This document shows positions 63,638 through 64,000 of a stretch of 64,000 nucleotides of DNA, one piece after another. Every line of letters starts with the position of its first letter. The stretch's first letter is position 1. The stretch comes from Chitinophaga ginsengisegetis (GTDB lineage Bacteria > Bacteroidota > Bacteroidia > Chitinophagales > Chitinophagaceae): contig NZ_FUZZ01000001.1 of assembly GCF_900168065.1 (NCBI RefSeq), positions 3,034,623 through 3,098,622 of the forward strand, read 5' to 3'. Under the pieces are notes generated by a model. That model searched no databases, was not told the DNA's origin, and saw only the letters and a list, made by a program, of their open reading frames with translations. A program made the position numbers and the translations under genes.

Positions 63638-64000
63638 TTAGAAAGCAACATTTAACCCCAGGGAGTAAGTCCTTTGGGAAGGGTAGATGGTATTTTCCAC
63701 GAAAACATCTGCGCCCAGTGCTCCTTCCGGATCGATATTGGGAATAGATTTGTAGAGATAGAACAGGTTACGGGCAGCTGCTGTAACAGTGAGCCTTTGC
63801 ATTCTTATCCTTTTGGAAATTTCCGCGGGTAATGTATAGGAAAGCGCTACTTCCCTCACTTTGATGTAATTGTTTTTGAACAGGCGATCCGGCGGGAAAG
63901 AGGTGGCCAGGTCGTTTGCGTAGCTTCCATAATAGGAAGAAGCGCTGGTGATGATATCGTTGGTGGTATATTTACCGTTATCATCCACTTTCATACCCGG
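63638..64000 (-). CDS. SusC/RagA-type receptor, 5' end outside the window
   Basis: Only the last 120 or so codons are present, open to the window edge. They show the barrel's last strands: NNYIKVREVALSYTLP, RLTVTAAARNLFYLYK, and the end YPSQRTYSLGLNVAF with terminal Phe. The block VREVALSYTLP and the PNIDPEGALGADVF loop are typical of the SusC C-terminus. It is followed directly by its SusD partner. Confidence 0.93.
   Translation of the reverse strand, partial: PGMKVDDNGKYTTNDIITSASSYYGSYANDLATSFPPDRLFKNNYIKVREVALSYTLPAEISKRIRMQRLTVTAAARNLFYLYKSIPNIDPEGALGADVFVENTIYPSQRTYSLGLNVAF

Noticed and set aside
1..64000. tRNA, rRNA, CRISPR array, insertion sequence or prophage
   Set aside because: Looked for and not seen: no cloverleaf-like segments, spaced direct repeats, transposase or integrase motifs were recognised by eye.

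Overview
The window looks like a chromosome segment of a Bacteroidota bacterium, most likely from the Chitinophaga side of the phylum. The signs are four SusC-type TonB receptors (two of them cut by the window edges), three SusD-type lipoproteins, a one-piece hybrid two-component regulator, many short lipoprotein and AQ-type signal peptides, weak Shine-Dalgarno signals, and at least one promoter of the Bacteroidota TTTG-N19-TAnnTTTG form. No rRNA, tRNA, CRISPR array, transposase or phage gene was seen. This assignment is inference from gene content only.

Layout. 1-9.4 kb: the 5' part of a SusC gene (minus), a two-domain 3-keto-glycoside hydrolase (DUF1080), a DUF885 lipoprotein, a YjbR-type protein, a TauE/SafE exporter and a Gfo/Idh/MocA oxidoreductase. 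Three look-alike LacI/GalR-type operators link the susC, DUF1080 and Gfo/Idh promoters. 9.9-19.9 kb: a complete ebo metabolite-traffic set, eboA-B-C and eboD-E-F, all minus strand. The set is split by an oppositely transcribed histidine kinase/response regulator pair, and a decayed copy of the eboF 3' end lies downstream. 20.3-27.0 kb: a haem-motif/FG-GAP lipoprotein and a susCD pair. 27.6-38.4 kb: housekeeping and accessory genes. They include a TMEM220 protein and a GH78-like enzyme separated by a 164-bp foldback, DinB, an SDR, a small membrane protein, a MarR/DoxX/YceI block with matching operators, a broken two-gene accessory pair, a DEAD-box helicase, a second YceI, DUF4184 and SUKH proteins.

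38.4-52.7 kb: DUF1697, an ECF sigma factor with a membrane partner, then a polysaccharide utilization locus: hybrid two-component sensor, susC, susD, GH30 and GH35. The enzyme pair points to a beta-galactan, for example the beta-1,6/beta-1,3 galactan of arabinogalactan. The HTCS would sense the oligosaccharide in the periplasm, SusCD would import it, and GH30 (endo) plus GH35 (exo) would degrade it. 52.7-58.0 kb: a beta-barrel-like protein, an exported SAM-hydrolase-family protein, an AraC regulator, GNAT and acyltransferase-3 proteins, and a secreted esterase. 58.3-61.8 kb: a peroxidase-like carboxymuconolactone decarboxylase, a DGPF/YCII protein, an ECF42-type sigma factor, a Crp/Fnr regulator and two small membrane proteins. 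61.9-64 kb: a SusD-like_2 lipoprotein and the 3' end of its SusC, running off the right edge.

All family calls come from reading motifs by eye; no database search was run.
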